A stretch of 64,000 nucleotides of DNA from Scilla litardierei (lineage: Eukaryota > Streptophyta > Magnoliopsida > Asparagales > Asparagaceae). Shown here piece by piece: positions 33,979-44,620 of this stretch. Every line of letters begins with the position of its first letter. Position 1 is the first letter of the stretch. Both the position numbers and the translations under genes were made by a program. The stretch spans positions 194,195,689-194,259,688 of the forward strand of contig CM061141.1 of the NCBI GenBank assembly GCA_030789695.1. Reading direction: 5' to 3'. Under the pieces are notes generated by a model. The model was not told where the DNA came from. It was given only the letters and a program-made list of their open reading frames with translations, and made no database searches.

Positions 33979-34909
33979 TGTTTCAGAGTGTTTTCTCACT
34001 ACAAAGCGTTGACCGTGGACAACCCGGTCAACGTGGTCAAGGGGCCCACTTGGGTCCCTCAGGTGAGTCGAGTTGGTGCAGACGAGGCTCGAGTCGGATC
34101 TGCAGACTATGTGGGGCGCGTCGGCTGGGTCGAATCGGGGTCATCGGCCGTTGGTAGGGCGAGGGGAAGCCTCGGCCTAGGTTGAGACGCTCGGCCCCGG
34201 TCGGTTGCGCTCGGCCTCGGCGGTCGGACGACGAGGGGAAGCCTCAATCGTCCAGCTGGTTGCGTGGTCGGCGAGGGGCGGAGGGGAAGCCTCGGCCCGT
34301 GGATTGGATTTCCTCCTGCGAAGACGAGAACACTCGTCAGGGGGGCCGGACCTTGGTTCCGGCCAAAACCCCTCCGATGCCTAAGTCAGACAGTGATCTG
34401 AAAGAGGAGGCCCGGCGGAGATGGTACGACTCGAGAGGAGATCGGTACGGCGTCTCACGGCGCGAGCGGGGGAGAAAGGAGGAGAAATGGGGGAGCTAGG
34501 TCGTTGATGGAGTACCTTAGGTTTTGAATACCTGAGATGCGGTCCCCTGTCCTGTCGTCCTCCTAGCCCCTTTATAGACCTCCACCGTGATTGCCCCCGA
34601 CCCACGTCGCTCGTCTGCCCTCAATCGTGCCCCCTCAATCCGCCCCCCCCCCCCCCCCCCCCCGTCGCCGCTCCCTGCGCCATGCCAGCCTCTCCCCATA
34701 ACTGCCATTAAGTGGTAGCGGGATCGAGGGAGCGGTTATCGCAGGAGTGGGTGAGTGACCAGTGTGTTACCGGGGCCGGGTCGGATCGACATTTGGGGGG
34801 GTCCCCCATAGGGCCTTATCGAGTGGGCCTGAGTGCGCAGATGGGCTCTTGACCGGAGGTCGGGTTTATGGGCTCGTGTCTTTCGGGCCTCGGCCAAATA
34901 GGCGTAACA
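33979..34909 (-). repeat. 3' LTR of Tat element B
   Basis: On the element strand it starts TGTTACGCC and ends CTCTGAAACA. The polypurine tract atgggggcaa (rc of 34910-34919) adjoins it. Confidence 0.92.
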
Positions 34910-35087
34910 ATTGCCCCCATTGGTCGGGTCGATCGGCCTCGACCTGTTCGGCTCAGCCGATGTGACTTCCGCCGACTTTGACAGGCTCGCCAGTCGATGC
35001 CGACTCATTTATTAGTCGTCATCATGAGTTGGCCCGTTCGATACTTTTAAGGCGCGGGCTCCGAAGCGCCATCGGTCCTCTGATGCT

Positions 35088-35097
35088 GCCACGTGTA
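35088..35097 (+). promoter_or_regulatory. G-box-like GCCACGTGTA upstream of the antisense gene
   Basis: Same site and setting as in element A (22770-22779). Confidence 0.4.
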
Positions 35098-35219
35098 GCT
35101 GCAAGCTTATCCCCACCGCTCGCGGGGTCGTCTTAAGTTGAGAAGCCGAGGGGTTCATGAGCCGCCATCCCGTCGTTTTCTTCTTTGCGATGATCCCTAT
35201 TCTGCCTGAACTCTGCCTC

Positions 35220-37360
35220 ATGTCATCTTCCTCTGCCACGGGTTCGGGTCGGCCGGAGCGCGACGCGGCTCCGGGCCTGGTGGGTAGCCCTCCTTCGGCG
35301 ATTTGTCGGCACGGGGATGATCTTTCAGGGGTGCCCCCAGAGGTCTTGTCGTGGCCTTCGTCGATCTGTGCCACCGCCATCGGGAGCCTGCGCTCCGCCT
35401 ACCTGCTTCCGCCTTACTCGGCTCGTGCCCCTGGGGCTGACGAGCGGATCTGCTTTCCTGGCCCCAACGAGGTTGGAATATACGAGAAGTGTTTCCGCTT
35501 CGGGCTGCGTTTCCCGCTCCATCCTTTTATCGTTGAATTCCTTCAGGCCCACAACGTGTGCCTGTGTCAATTCTGCCCCAACGCCGTCGGGCTCCTCGTC
35601 GGGTTCATTGTTGTCTGCATGCTGAGGGGAGTGGCACCCTCTCTTCGTCTCTTTGCCCAGTTCTACCGCCTGAGCCACCACCAATCAGGGGCGTGGATTT
35701 ACATCAGCTCCCGCCCGAAAATGACCTTGGTGCTGGGGTTGCCGAGCTCCCTGAAACGCTGGAAGGGGGAATACGTGTTTGTCACGTTCCCGTCGAGTGT
35801 ACCCTTCCCGGTTAGGTGGGAGGCGGCCGGCGCAGTCATCCTCGATCTGGGTGAGCCGACGGTCGCCGAGTAGCAGACGGCGAAGGACATGCTGGCGATT
35901 CCTACGAGGGAGCGCTCGATCGACGTCCTCTTTAGTGACCATAACTTGCGTAAGACGGTGTGGCCCCTAGGTAAGCTTCTCCGAGTGTTCGCCATTCGAG
36001 GTCGCCCGGGCTCTGCTCGGTCTCTCATTTCTCCTTTGAGTGCAGGTGGATTCCCTCTCGGTCCTTCTCCCGCCAACGCTCACGTGCAGGTCCCAGATCC
36101 GGATCCGCGCAGAAGGGATCATGTGCTAGAGGTCCGGAAGAAGCAGCAGGTCGTGACCACGACCGAAGGCTCAAAAAGGAAGAGGGTGTCATCCCCCTCT
36201 CTCCCCTTGCTGGGGTCTTCCAAGAGGGTCCATGAGGGGGTCGAGGGGGTTGATGTCCTGCCGACTGCTGATCAACCTCAACCCGCCCCCGTTGAGGTTG
36301 CTTGGCCGTGGGTCGGCCCTTCACCTCTCCCGGACGGTTCTCTCCCCGATGCCTACGATCGGCATCTTGGCGCATTCCGCTCCACTCCTGGCGAGTTCCC
36401 TTCGTCAGGGGAGGGTCTTCTTCGTCCACGCTTCCCGGTGGGGGAGAAGGAGTCGGTGTTTTCGAGCCGCGGGGCCGCCGCACGAGTGGCCGAGAACTGT
36501 AGTCTCCCTCCCGATCAGGTAGTGTTGGACGGAGTCAGAGGTGACTGTTTGGCCACCTTCGTGATTCAGGCTGGTCAACAGGTAGTGTGTCTCTGCTTGT
36601 CCTCCCTTCCTCCAGCTGCTTTCGCTGCCTTACCTTCGTTGCCTTGGTGCAGTTGTCCTCGGTGGGCCTCTCAATGAGGCGCCAATTCGCGGCTCTTCCC
36701 AAAGCCAAATCCGATGCCGGGCAAGGCCCTGAAGCCCCCGGTGAGGAGGGGGAGGCAGGCCAGTTAGAGGAAGCGCGGGTCCAGTCCTTGGAGTCCCGCG
36801 TAACTGAGTTGTCCTCTGCCCTGGAGGAGGCGGACCGGGAGAGAGCCTTGGCTCTGACTGCAAAGTCGGAGGCCAAGGCGCGGGTCGCCGAGCTTTTGGG
36901 AGGCGCCGACACGTCTGGGGGAGCTAGACAGATCCCCACCCCTGCTGCTGCCTCCGAGACCTTGGAGCTCTCCGATCGTCTGGAAGCGACGGAGGAGCAG
37001 GCGAGGACCCTCCTTGCTCAACTTGGCGAGAGATCTCGAGAGATCGAGAAGGAGAGGGCGGAGCACCAACGCCAGATCGAGACCTTAGAGGCCCGGATGC
37101 GTGGGCTTGAGGAGGTGGATCCGGCCCGGATCGCTCAGGATGCCGTGGCTGAGTATGCCACCTCCTTCGTTGAGACCGCCTTATCGGAGGCGTTCGAGAA
37201 GGGCTTCGCCCGGTGTCAGTTCGAGATCCAAAAGAAGTTCCCACTCTCGGGGGTCAACTTCGAGGATCTTCGGATGTACCCTGACGTCGAACGGAGTATT
37301 GGGGAAGGCCCTAGTGGACTGCCAGCCTGTGGCTCCACCGGTGCCCCCGGAGAAGAATGA
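35220..37360 (+). pseudogene. Antisense spliced ORF of element B (gypsy-type 'transposase_28' family)
   Basis: Opposite in strand to pol. Exon 1 (35220-35970) begins MSSSSATGSGRP and holds the family block DERICFPGPNEVGIYEKCFRFGL with LHPFIVEFLQAHNVCLCQF. A single in-frame TAG at 35871-35873 interrupts it. Intron 1 is 35971-36045 (GTAAGC...GTGCAG, phase 1). Exon 2 (36046-36581) is Pro/Ser-rich with SKRKRVSSP. Intron 2 is 36582-36652 (GTAGTG...GTGCAG, phase 0). Exon 3 (36653-37360) is a long Glu/Ala-rich coiled coil. This architecture is the same as in element A. The TATA-bearing segment of A is missing here. Function is unknown. Confidence 0.75.
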
Positions 37361-37468
37361 GGGAGGGGAATGCCCCTCGGCCTCTTCGTGCGTCTCTCTG
37401 TATATCTTTTTGCTTTATCTGGAAAGGAATGAATTCAAAACAAATTTATTTCATAAGAAACGATACAT

Positions 37469-39592
37469 CTATTGAAAGTATTTGCGTAAATGTTCCGTAT
37501 TCCAGGTGTGAGTGAGAATCCTCCCCTCCATATCGGCTATTCGGTAGGCTGCGGGTCCGAGGACCTCGATGACTTTGTAGGGCCCCTCCCATCTAGCCGC
37601 GAGCTTCCCTTTGCGAGCGATATCAGAGTTGAAGCCCGCTTTCCGGAGGACCAGGTCTCCAAGGTGGAAGCTTCTTCCCCGTACCCGAGCGTTGTAGTAT
37701 CGGGCCACCTTCTGCTTCTGGCGGATGATGGTGGCCAGTGCCTGCTCCCGTCGCTCGCCGAGGAGCTCCAGACTGAGCCCCAGACCTTGCGAGTTCCTGT
37801 CTTCGTCAAATTATTTGAGGCGGAGAGATTCTTCGCCTAATTCGACCGGCACCACCGCCTCAGCCCCGTAGGTGAGCATGAATGGGGTCTCGCCAGTGGC
37901 CTCCTTGTGGGTCGTCCGGTATGACCAGAGTATCCCGGGGAGCTCCTCCGGCCAGTTCCCTTCGACGTCTTTTACTTTCTTTCGGAGGGGCTCTATGATG
38001 CACTTGTTGGCCGCTTCCGCCATTCCATTGGTCTGGGGGTGCGCTACAGAGGCGAAGAGAAGCTTGATTCCCCATTCCTCGCAAAAATCTTTGAACCCTG
38101 CGGAGTTGAACTGCTTCCCATTGTCTGTGACGATGGCCCGTGGCACTCCGAATCTGGAGATGATGGAATTCCACACGAAGCTTTTGGCTTTCTTCCACGT
38201 GATGGTGGCCAACGGTTCGGCCTCGATCCACTTGGTGAAGTAGTCCACCGCCACAATCAGATGCTTCCGCTGCCCTCGGCCCGGTTTAAACGGCCCGAGG
38301 ATGTCGAGCCCCCACTTCGCAAAGGAGATGGGGCTCACGATAGGGATGAGCTCTGACGGGGGAGTCGAGGTGTGGTGGGCATACCTCTGGCATTCTTGGC
38401 ATTTTTGGACGTAACTTGTTGCGTCTTGGGCCAGGGTCGGCCAGTAGTATCCCTGCCTCAAGATCTTCTGAGCGACCATCTTGCCCCCGTGGTGATTCCC
38501 GCAGATCCCTTCGTGAACCTCCCGTAGGACGTAGTCAGCTTCCTGCGGTCCGATGCACTTCAAGTATGGGAGGACATCCTTCTTGGTCCAGCGTCTCCGG
38601 TAGAGCGTCCCCTCATGGATCACGTATCGGAGCGCCTTTCTCTCCAGGGTTCGGCGTTCGTCCCCATCTGTCGGCACCTCCCCATGAGTGAGGTACCGGA
38701 TGATCGGGTCCATCCAGGTGGGTTCCTGGTCGATCGCCATCATCTCCTGCTCTTCCGTGCTGGGGGACTGCAGATTCTCCACGTAGATGGTGCGGCCCAG
38801 CTCCTTTGGCGAGGACGAGGCTAGCTTCGACAACGCATCTGCCCGTGCATTCTCCGATCGCGGGAGGTGCAAGACTTCCACGTTCTTGAACTTGGACAAC
38901 GCCGCTCTGGCGACAGCAAGATACCTCTGCATCGCCTCCTCCCGCGCCTCGTAACTCCCCAGGAGTTGGTTGACAATGAGCTTCGAGTCGCTGAGGAGGC
39001 GGATGGACTCGGCCCCGAGCTCCAAGGCCAGCCTTAGGCCGTTGATCACCGCTTCGTATTCCGCCACGTTGTTGGTGGCTGGGAACTCGAACCGCAACGC
39101 GTACTCCACAATGTTCCCTTCCGGAGATCGGATCGCAATCCCCGCCCCGCCTCCTGACTGTGTGGCCGATCCGTCCACATGGACGATCCACGCTCCTGAA
39201 ACTCCTGGCTGGAGGTGGTCAGCCGAAAGAAAGGACAAGGGTTGGGGAATTACCGCTGCTGAGCCTTCTTCCTCCGGGGGGCCATTTCCTTCCGTTGTGC
39301 ACTCAGCGATGAAGTCGGCCAGGGCCTGCCCTTTGATGGCCGTGCGTGGTTTGAATCGGAGGTCGAACTCGCTCAGTTCCACTCCCCAGTATAGCATCCT
39401 CCCCATTCGATCGAATCTCTTGAGGTTCTGCTCCAGTTGCGAGTCGGTCAGGATCAGTATGGTGTGGGCCTGGAAATAGGGTCGGAGCCTTCGTGCCGAG
39501 AGAACGAGGGCGTACGCCAGTTTCTCCATGGGCGAGTATCGCACCTCCGCCCCCTTCAAGATCCGGCTCGTGTAGTATACCGGCCACTGCAC
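37469..39592 (-). pseudogene. pol 3' part of element B: RNase H, archaeal-type RNase H, integrase
   Basis: Reads in one frame with a TAA at 37811-37813. The first part (YYTSRILKGAEVRYSPMEKL...) is the connection/gypsy RNase H. Next is a second RNase H of archaeal type (HVDGSATQSGGGAGIAI, NNVAEYEAVINGLRLAL, LSDSKLIVNQL, ARADALSKLA), a known mark of the Tat lineage. Integrase follows: HHCC zinc finger (NHHGG...CQECQRY), then D in LDILGP, TDNGKQF and AEAANK. After the TAA the frame resumes with RQKQKVARYYNARVRGRSF and the GPYKV C-terminal domain to the stop at 37469. One nonsense change here is enough to remove the integrase tail. Confidence 0.88.
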
Positions 39593-39601
39593 CCCTCCGT
39601 C

Positions 39602-40826
39602 TTACCGGATCAGCACCGAACTCACAGCTTCCTCCGCGCACGCCAGGTAAAGGCTCAGCGACTCCCCTTCCCGAGGCTTGGACAGGAGAGGTGGGCTGCG
39701 GAGATACTCTTTGAGATCCGCGAACGCCCTGGAGCAGTCTTTGTCCCATAGTATCACCTTCCTATTATCTGAAGGTTCCGCGATCGCTTTCCTCAGGACC
39801 TTGAAGAAGGGAAGCGATCTTTCCACTGATTTGGAAAGGAATCGCCCCAGGGCTGCGATGCGCCCATTCAGCCTCTGCAGCTCTTTGATCGTCGTCGGCT
39901 CACGCATGTTGATCAGCGCCTCGATCTTGTCAGGATTAGCTTCAATGCCACGGTTAGTTATCATAAACCCCAAGAATTTGCCAGATCTTACCCCGAACGT
40001 GCACTTCGCGGGGTTGAGTCGAATGTGGTGTCGCCGCAACCGCTCGAAGGTCTCCCGCAGGTCGGCGATGTGGTCTTCCGGTCGTCTCGACTTAACAAGC
40101 ATGTCGTCGACGTAGACTTCTAGGTTCCTCCCGATCTGGGAGCTAAAAACCTTGTTGACCATTCTCTGGTAGGTGGCCCCTGCGTTCTTCAAGCCAAAGG
40201 GCATCTTCTTGTAGCAGTAAGTTCCCCGGTCCGTCGTGAAGGCTGTCATTTCTTCGTCCCGGGGGTCCATCTGGACTTGATTGTACCCTGAGTAGGCGTC
40301 CATGAAGCTAAGCATCTCGTACCCCGAGGCGTTGTCCACCAGGTGGTCGATGCGCGGCAGGGGGTAGCTGTCCTTGGGACAAGCCTTGTTGAGGTCACTG
40401 AAGTCCACGCACATTCGCCATTTCCCGTTGGGCTTCCTGACCATCACCACGTTTGACAGCCATTCCGGGTACCAGACCTCTCGTATGAAGCCGGCGTCAA
40501 GGAGACGCTCCACTTCCTCGGAGGCCGCCTTCATCTTCTCGCCGCCCAGGTTCCGCTTCTTCTGCCTGACCGGCTTGAAGTTGGGGTCGGCGTTGATCTG
40601 GTGGACGATCACCTGGGGGTCTACGCCGGGCATGTCCTCCGGTGACCAAGCAAAGATGTCTAGGTTCGCCTCCAGGCATTCGATCAGTTGATCCCTCAGG
40701 TCCTGGCTTAGCCCTCTCCCGATCGAGACGAACCGGCCCTCGACGTCCGTGACGGGATCTGCTCTTGCTCCTCCGCGGGGGCGGGCCTCGGCCCGCTCCT
40801 TAAGTCGAGCGCGGCCATCCGGTCGG
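39602..40826 (-). pseudogene. pol reverse transcriptase of element B
   Basis: Reverse transcriptase reads from the segment IGRGLSQDLRDQLIECLEAN (about 40720) through MPGVDPQVIVHQINADP, VVMVRKPNGKWRMCVDFSDLN, the FMDAYSGYNQV block and catalytic YVDDMLVKS, to LACAEEAVSSVLIR. A TAA at 39602-39604 then separates it from RNase H, which continues in the same frame. The 5' end (40634-40826) is out of frame with the protease ORF, so at least one indel lies there. All core RT motifs are intact. Confidence 0.88.
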
Positions 40827-41459
40827 CTAGACGATCTTCGGGGCCTTCCTCCGCCAGTTGATAGCAGGTACTCGGTCTCCCCGTGTCGCCTTCGACTTGC
40901 CCATCCCCACGGGCGTTCGGAACTTGATGGTCTGGTGGAGGGTCGAGACTACCGCGCCGACGGCGTTGAGTAGGGGTCGGCCGATGATCCCATTGTATTC
41001 CGACCCGATCCCCAATACGATGAATTCCACCGCCAGGGTCACCGAGTCTGGTGCGTCTCCGAGCGTCACCGGGAGATGGATCGTGCCGATGATGGGGGTG
41101 GAGTGACCCGTGAACCCTACCACGGGACCCGAGCGAGGTCGTAAGTCTTCTTTCCGCCGCCCCATCTTTTCCAGGGTTGACATGAAGAGGACGTCGCAGG
41201 AGCTGCCGGTGTCGACAAGCAGTCGCCGTACCATGGTAGTGTCTCTGATCACCGACACCACCAAAGCTACGTCCGAGCTGTGCGCCGTTACAGATGCACT
41301 CGGTCTCCCGACCGGTGGGGACGGGGAGGGTCTCCCGGCCCTTTCCTCACGATCCTCCTCACGTCGGGCCCGTGCCCATTCTTGCCAACGATGGCGGGCC
41401 CTGTCGCTTCGCGTCAGGGCCTTGCTCTCCTTTCGCCGAGACGGGTGAGGTTGCGTCAT
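40827..41459 (-). CDS. Protease region of element B, fused to the gag start
   Basis: From ATG 41459 (MTQPHPSRRKESK), 34 bases after the PBS, the frame passes quickly through an Arg/Glu-rich linker into a retropepsin: RRLLVDTGSSCDVLF holds the catalytic Asp, followed by VVGFTGHSTPIIGTIHLPVTLG and GIGSEYNGIIGRPLLNAVGAV. In element A the matching start leads into the gag domain, so here a deletion has removed gag and joined the leader to the region just before protease. The frame ends in a stop at 40827, before RT. Confidence 0.8.
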   Translation of the reverse strand: MTQPHPSRRKESKALTRSDRARHRWQEWARARREEDREERAGRPSPSPPVGRPSASVTAHSSDVALVVSVIRDTTMVRRLLVDTGSSCDVLFMSTLEKMGRRKEDLRPRSGPVVGFTGHSTPIIGTIHLPVTLGDAPDSVTLAVEFIVLGIGSEYNGIIGRPLLNAVGAVVSTLHQTIKFRTPVGMGKSKATRGDRVPAINWRRKAPKIV

Positions 41460-41492
41460 TGCAGGTGTGGTTTGTTTCTTCGTGGGACAGTT

Positions 41493-41512
41493 CGTTCCCA
41501 CAGACGGCGCCA
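41493..41512 (-). promoter_or_regulatory. Primer-binding site of Tat element B
   Basis: Reverse complement reads TGGCGCCGTCTGTGGGAACG, identical to that of element A, two bases from the LTR. Confidence 0.85.
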
Positions 41513-41514
41513 GA

Positions 41515-42438
41515 TGTTTCAGAGTGTTTTCTCACTACAAAGCGTTGACCGTGGACAACCCGGTCAACGTGGTCAAGGGGCCCACTTGGGTCCCTCGGGT
41601 GAGTCGAGTTGGTGCAGACGAGGCTCGAGTCGGATCTGCAGATGACGTGGGGCGCGTCGGCTGGGTCGAATCGGGGTCCTCGGCCGTTGGTAGGGCGAGG
41701 GGAAGCCTCGGCCTAGGTTGAGACGCTCGGCCCCGGTCGGTTGCGCTCGGCCTCGGCGGTCAGACGACGAGGGGAAGCCTCAATCGTCCAGCTGGTTGCG
41801 TGGTCGGCGAGGGGCGGAGGGGAAGCCTCGGCCCGTGGATTGGATATCCTCCTGCGAAGACGAGAACACTCGTCAGGGGGGCCGGACCTTGGTTCCGGCC
41901 AAAACCCCTCCGATGCCTAAGTCAGACAGTGATCTGAAAGAGGAGGCCCGGCGGAGACGGTACGACTCGAGAGGAGATCGGTACGGCGTCTCACGGCGCG
42001 AGCGGGGGAGAAAGGAGGAGAAATGGGGGAGCTAGGTCGTTGATGGAGTACCTTAGGTTTTGAATACCTGGATGCGGTCCCCTGTCCTGTCGTCCTCCTA
42101 GCCCCTTTATAGACCTCCGCCGTGATTGCCCCCGACCCACGTCGCTCGTCTGCCCTCAATCATGCCCCCTCAATCCCCCCCCCCCCCCCCCCGTCGCCGC
42201 TCCCTGCGCCATGCCAGCCTCTCCCCATAACTGCCATTAAGTGGTAGCGGGATCGAGGGAGCGGTTATCGCAGGAGTGGGTGAGTGACCAGTGTGTTACC
42301 GGGGCCGGGTCGGATCGACATTTGGGGGGGTCCCCCATAGGGCCTTATCGAGTGGGCCTGAGTGCGCAGATGGGCTCTTGACCGGAGGTCGGGTTTCTGG
42401 GCTCGTGTCTTTCGGGCCTCGGCCAAATAGGCGTAACA
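41515..42438 (-). repeat. 5' LTR of Tat element B
   Basis: TG...CA ends as in the 3' copy; followed by the duplication GATGT at 42439-42443. Confidence 0.92.
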
Positions 42439-42443
42439 GATGT

Positions 42444-43497
42444 GTTCAACACATCACGAATAATGATCAAGATCAAGCGAATCCAATGCTATTTGGCACT
42501 CGATCCAATTGTTGCAAATTTTCCGGTTTCAAAACAATATATCCTTTTGTAACGAGTGGATTGAGGGTCAAATCTACTAAGGTTCATCCATATTTAGTGC
42601 TTTGGGTTTGTGATTTAATCTTGAATTCAATATGAGCGATTAACCAAAAAAAAATATTATATAAAAACTTTATATCTTAACAAAATATAATCTTTTTTCC
42701 CTTAAGTGGTAGCAAAAAATGCATCATAATAAATGTCGTTCATAATAGTGAGATTTGGCCACATGCTAAATTGAATCTCATAAATGAGTTCCTTTTCTAT
42801 TTTTTTCTTGATACATCGGAAAGCAGGAAACATGGGTCGTGGAACACGGGTACACCCGCCCTGATCGCTTAACCCCAAACACGGAGAAGCCCTAATGAGT
42901 TCCTTTTCTATTAAGACTAACTTAATATGAAGAATGTGATAAGCCCTAATTAGAGGCACATTTCCCTTAATGGTTGACCAATTTTGGCATGTGGGGGTTT
43001 TATTTTCATTTCATTTATTGTGGGGGGGATAGAGATAGAGATCACTATAACCCACTTTCAAAACCCTAATTATGTTTGCGTTATTAATCCATGACAACAA
43101 AGTTGGCTCTGAAGCAGGAACTGTTAACGTGTTGCTTAATTATATTTGTTTGTGCCTAGATTTTGTTGCGAAAGTTACGGTTTTGATCTCATAGGAGACG
43201 ATGATTCGTGTAATTTTTAGAAGGGATTTCTTCCCTAATGTTAAATTGTGGCATCCTACAAACAAGGCGGGACCTTCGTCGTAGCTTCGTAATAACGATT
43301 TGGGATTATTGGGCACTAGGGTTGGCCGCCGGGATCTCTCCTCTTCACCAGGGTGTTCGGTTGGTCTTGGGATGCTGTTTTTGATTCCTTGCTGTTTGTA
43401 TTTCTGTGGCCTTATGGGTTCGGCTAGGTTTATCATGCTGATTTGAATTCTTAATGCCGACTGAACGTTACTTGCAGTGAATCCAGCCCCTGTGCTA
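42444..43497. other. Unassigned spacer with a small retroposon
   Basis: AT-rich, with taaccctaat-like leader phrases. The minus-strand ORF at 43140-43436 has no family I recognise. The only structured feature is the insertion at 42783-42912. Confidence 0.35.
42783..42912 (-). mobile_element. Tiny poly(A) retroposon with 19-bp direct repeats
   Basis: A 92-bp body (42802-42893) lies between two copies of aatgagttccttttctatt (42783-42801, 42894-42912). On the minus strand the body begins AGGGCTTCTCCGTGTTTGGG and ends in an A-rich tail (aagaaaaaa). Long duplications and an A tail are the marks of LINE-driven retroposition. I do not recognise the source RNA. No tRNA-type A/B boxes are evident. 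Confidence 0.65.
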
Positions 43498-44620
43498 TGT
43501 AATACCCTACTGTCCAGTTCATTATGTGCTTATTTTTAACATGCACCTGCGGAACAGAGAGTTCAATAGCATATATAACTAATTAGTGGGATTTTAAATG
43601 ATTAGTTCGTGACCCTATTTTCAGAATTTTAAGGAAGTTCCTCCAAGCATGGTAGACCCTAGAAACTCATTTTGGATGCCAAACAAATACGAATCTGATC
43701 CTAACCATGTATTAGTCCTTTTAAAAGTGATTTAGTTTCAGTTTTGGATGTTTTGAAAGATCTGACTGTTTCGGGATTGTTTTGGAATGTTATAAATAAA
43801 GTTTTACTTATCATCGCAAATTATTCATGGCATTATTATGTATTGTAATAATGATGGTGCAAATAAATGTATTAGTTGAGGCACATTGACACATTGGAAC
43901 AATTGCTATAGACATTACAGAATAATGCACTATTCATTTTACATAGCTTAGAGGAAATAGAACTAGAGGATAATTGTAGTTAGAACAACATGGGGTATTG
44001 GGATCTCGTAATTGAAGTTAGAAGGGGTGGCAAAGACTACGCTCACTGACGAAATTGTAAAGACTTGACGTGGTCCACTTAATGATATCTTGGACCAATA
44101 AATATTGGGCACATACGAGCTCGCTTGTGAAACCCGAGGTTGTTCTTTAGCCCGCTCTTTCCCTTTACATTATGAGTATAATAAAAGAATGAAATATTTT
44201 AGTTAGATAGTTATGCTTAGTGTTGACTTGTTTAGGACTATGGGTTGCATGAAAGTTATAATTGTTGTTTATTGTAAATATCGTTTACTTTATCCTTTCA
44301 AATGTTTTCTCAACAGAAACTGAACCAGAGTACGAGGAATCTCCAGCTTTCGAGGAGTCAGAATTTCCCGTGGAGCGTGCTGATTTTTGAATCACAGAGT
44401 AGTTAGGAGAGCGTTTACTTTTGTTTAGTTTCTTTCTTTATTGTTTAGCATGAAAGACTAGTTGTTTCTCTTTTAATACTCTTTTGTACTCTTTTCAAAG
44501 GATGAATAAAGTTATCTCGGTTATGAAATTTTCTGTTCGCTCTATGTTGATTTTACTTAAACTTTGCAGGACATGCACAAATAACGAAAAAGTAATGGTA
44601 CACGGAAACGGGACGTTACA
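43498..44620 (+). mobile_element. Tekay-like LTR, TGTAATACCC...CGTTACA
   Basis: Starts TGTAATACCC and ends GGGACGTTACA, as in Tekay/Del chromovirus LTRs (from memory). Near its 3' end a 3' splice-site-like ttttctcaacAG (about 44317) is followed by an acidic reading frame (TEPEYEESPAFEESEFP, stop near 44388). I find no flanking duplication. It directly precedes chromovirus integrase remains, but it is not clear that they belong together. Confidence 0.5.

Larger units (their letters stand above)
33979..42438 (-). mobile_element. Tat-lineage gypsy element B, pol present, gag deleted
   Basis: An 8460-bp element on the minus strand with LTRs 33979-34909 and 41515-42438 and a perfect duplication GATGT (33974-33978, 42439-42443). 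Its LTRs, PBS and antisense gene match element A. On the element strand the order is PBS, a short leader fused directly to protease, RT, RNase H, archaeal-type RNase H and integrase, then the antisense gene. No gag domain or zinc knuckle is present. Two in-frame stops and a frame change break pol, so it is not autonomous now. LTR length differences are mostly in a long C run (about 34642-34663 against 42177-42192). Confidence 0.93.

Noticed and set aside
38613..39191. 192-codon minus-strand ORF overlapping the element B RNase H
   Set aside because: Out-of-frame shadow of the pol frame, which carries the recognisable RNase H and integrase motifs.
42802..42893. A tRNA-derived SINE
   Set aside because: No clear A box or B box and no cloverleaf could be drawn from the 92-bp body; kept only as an unidentified retroposon.
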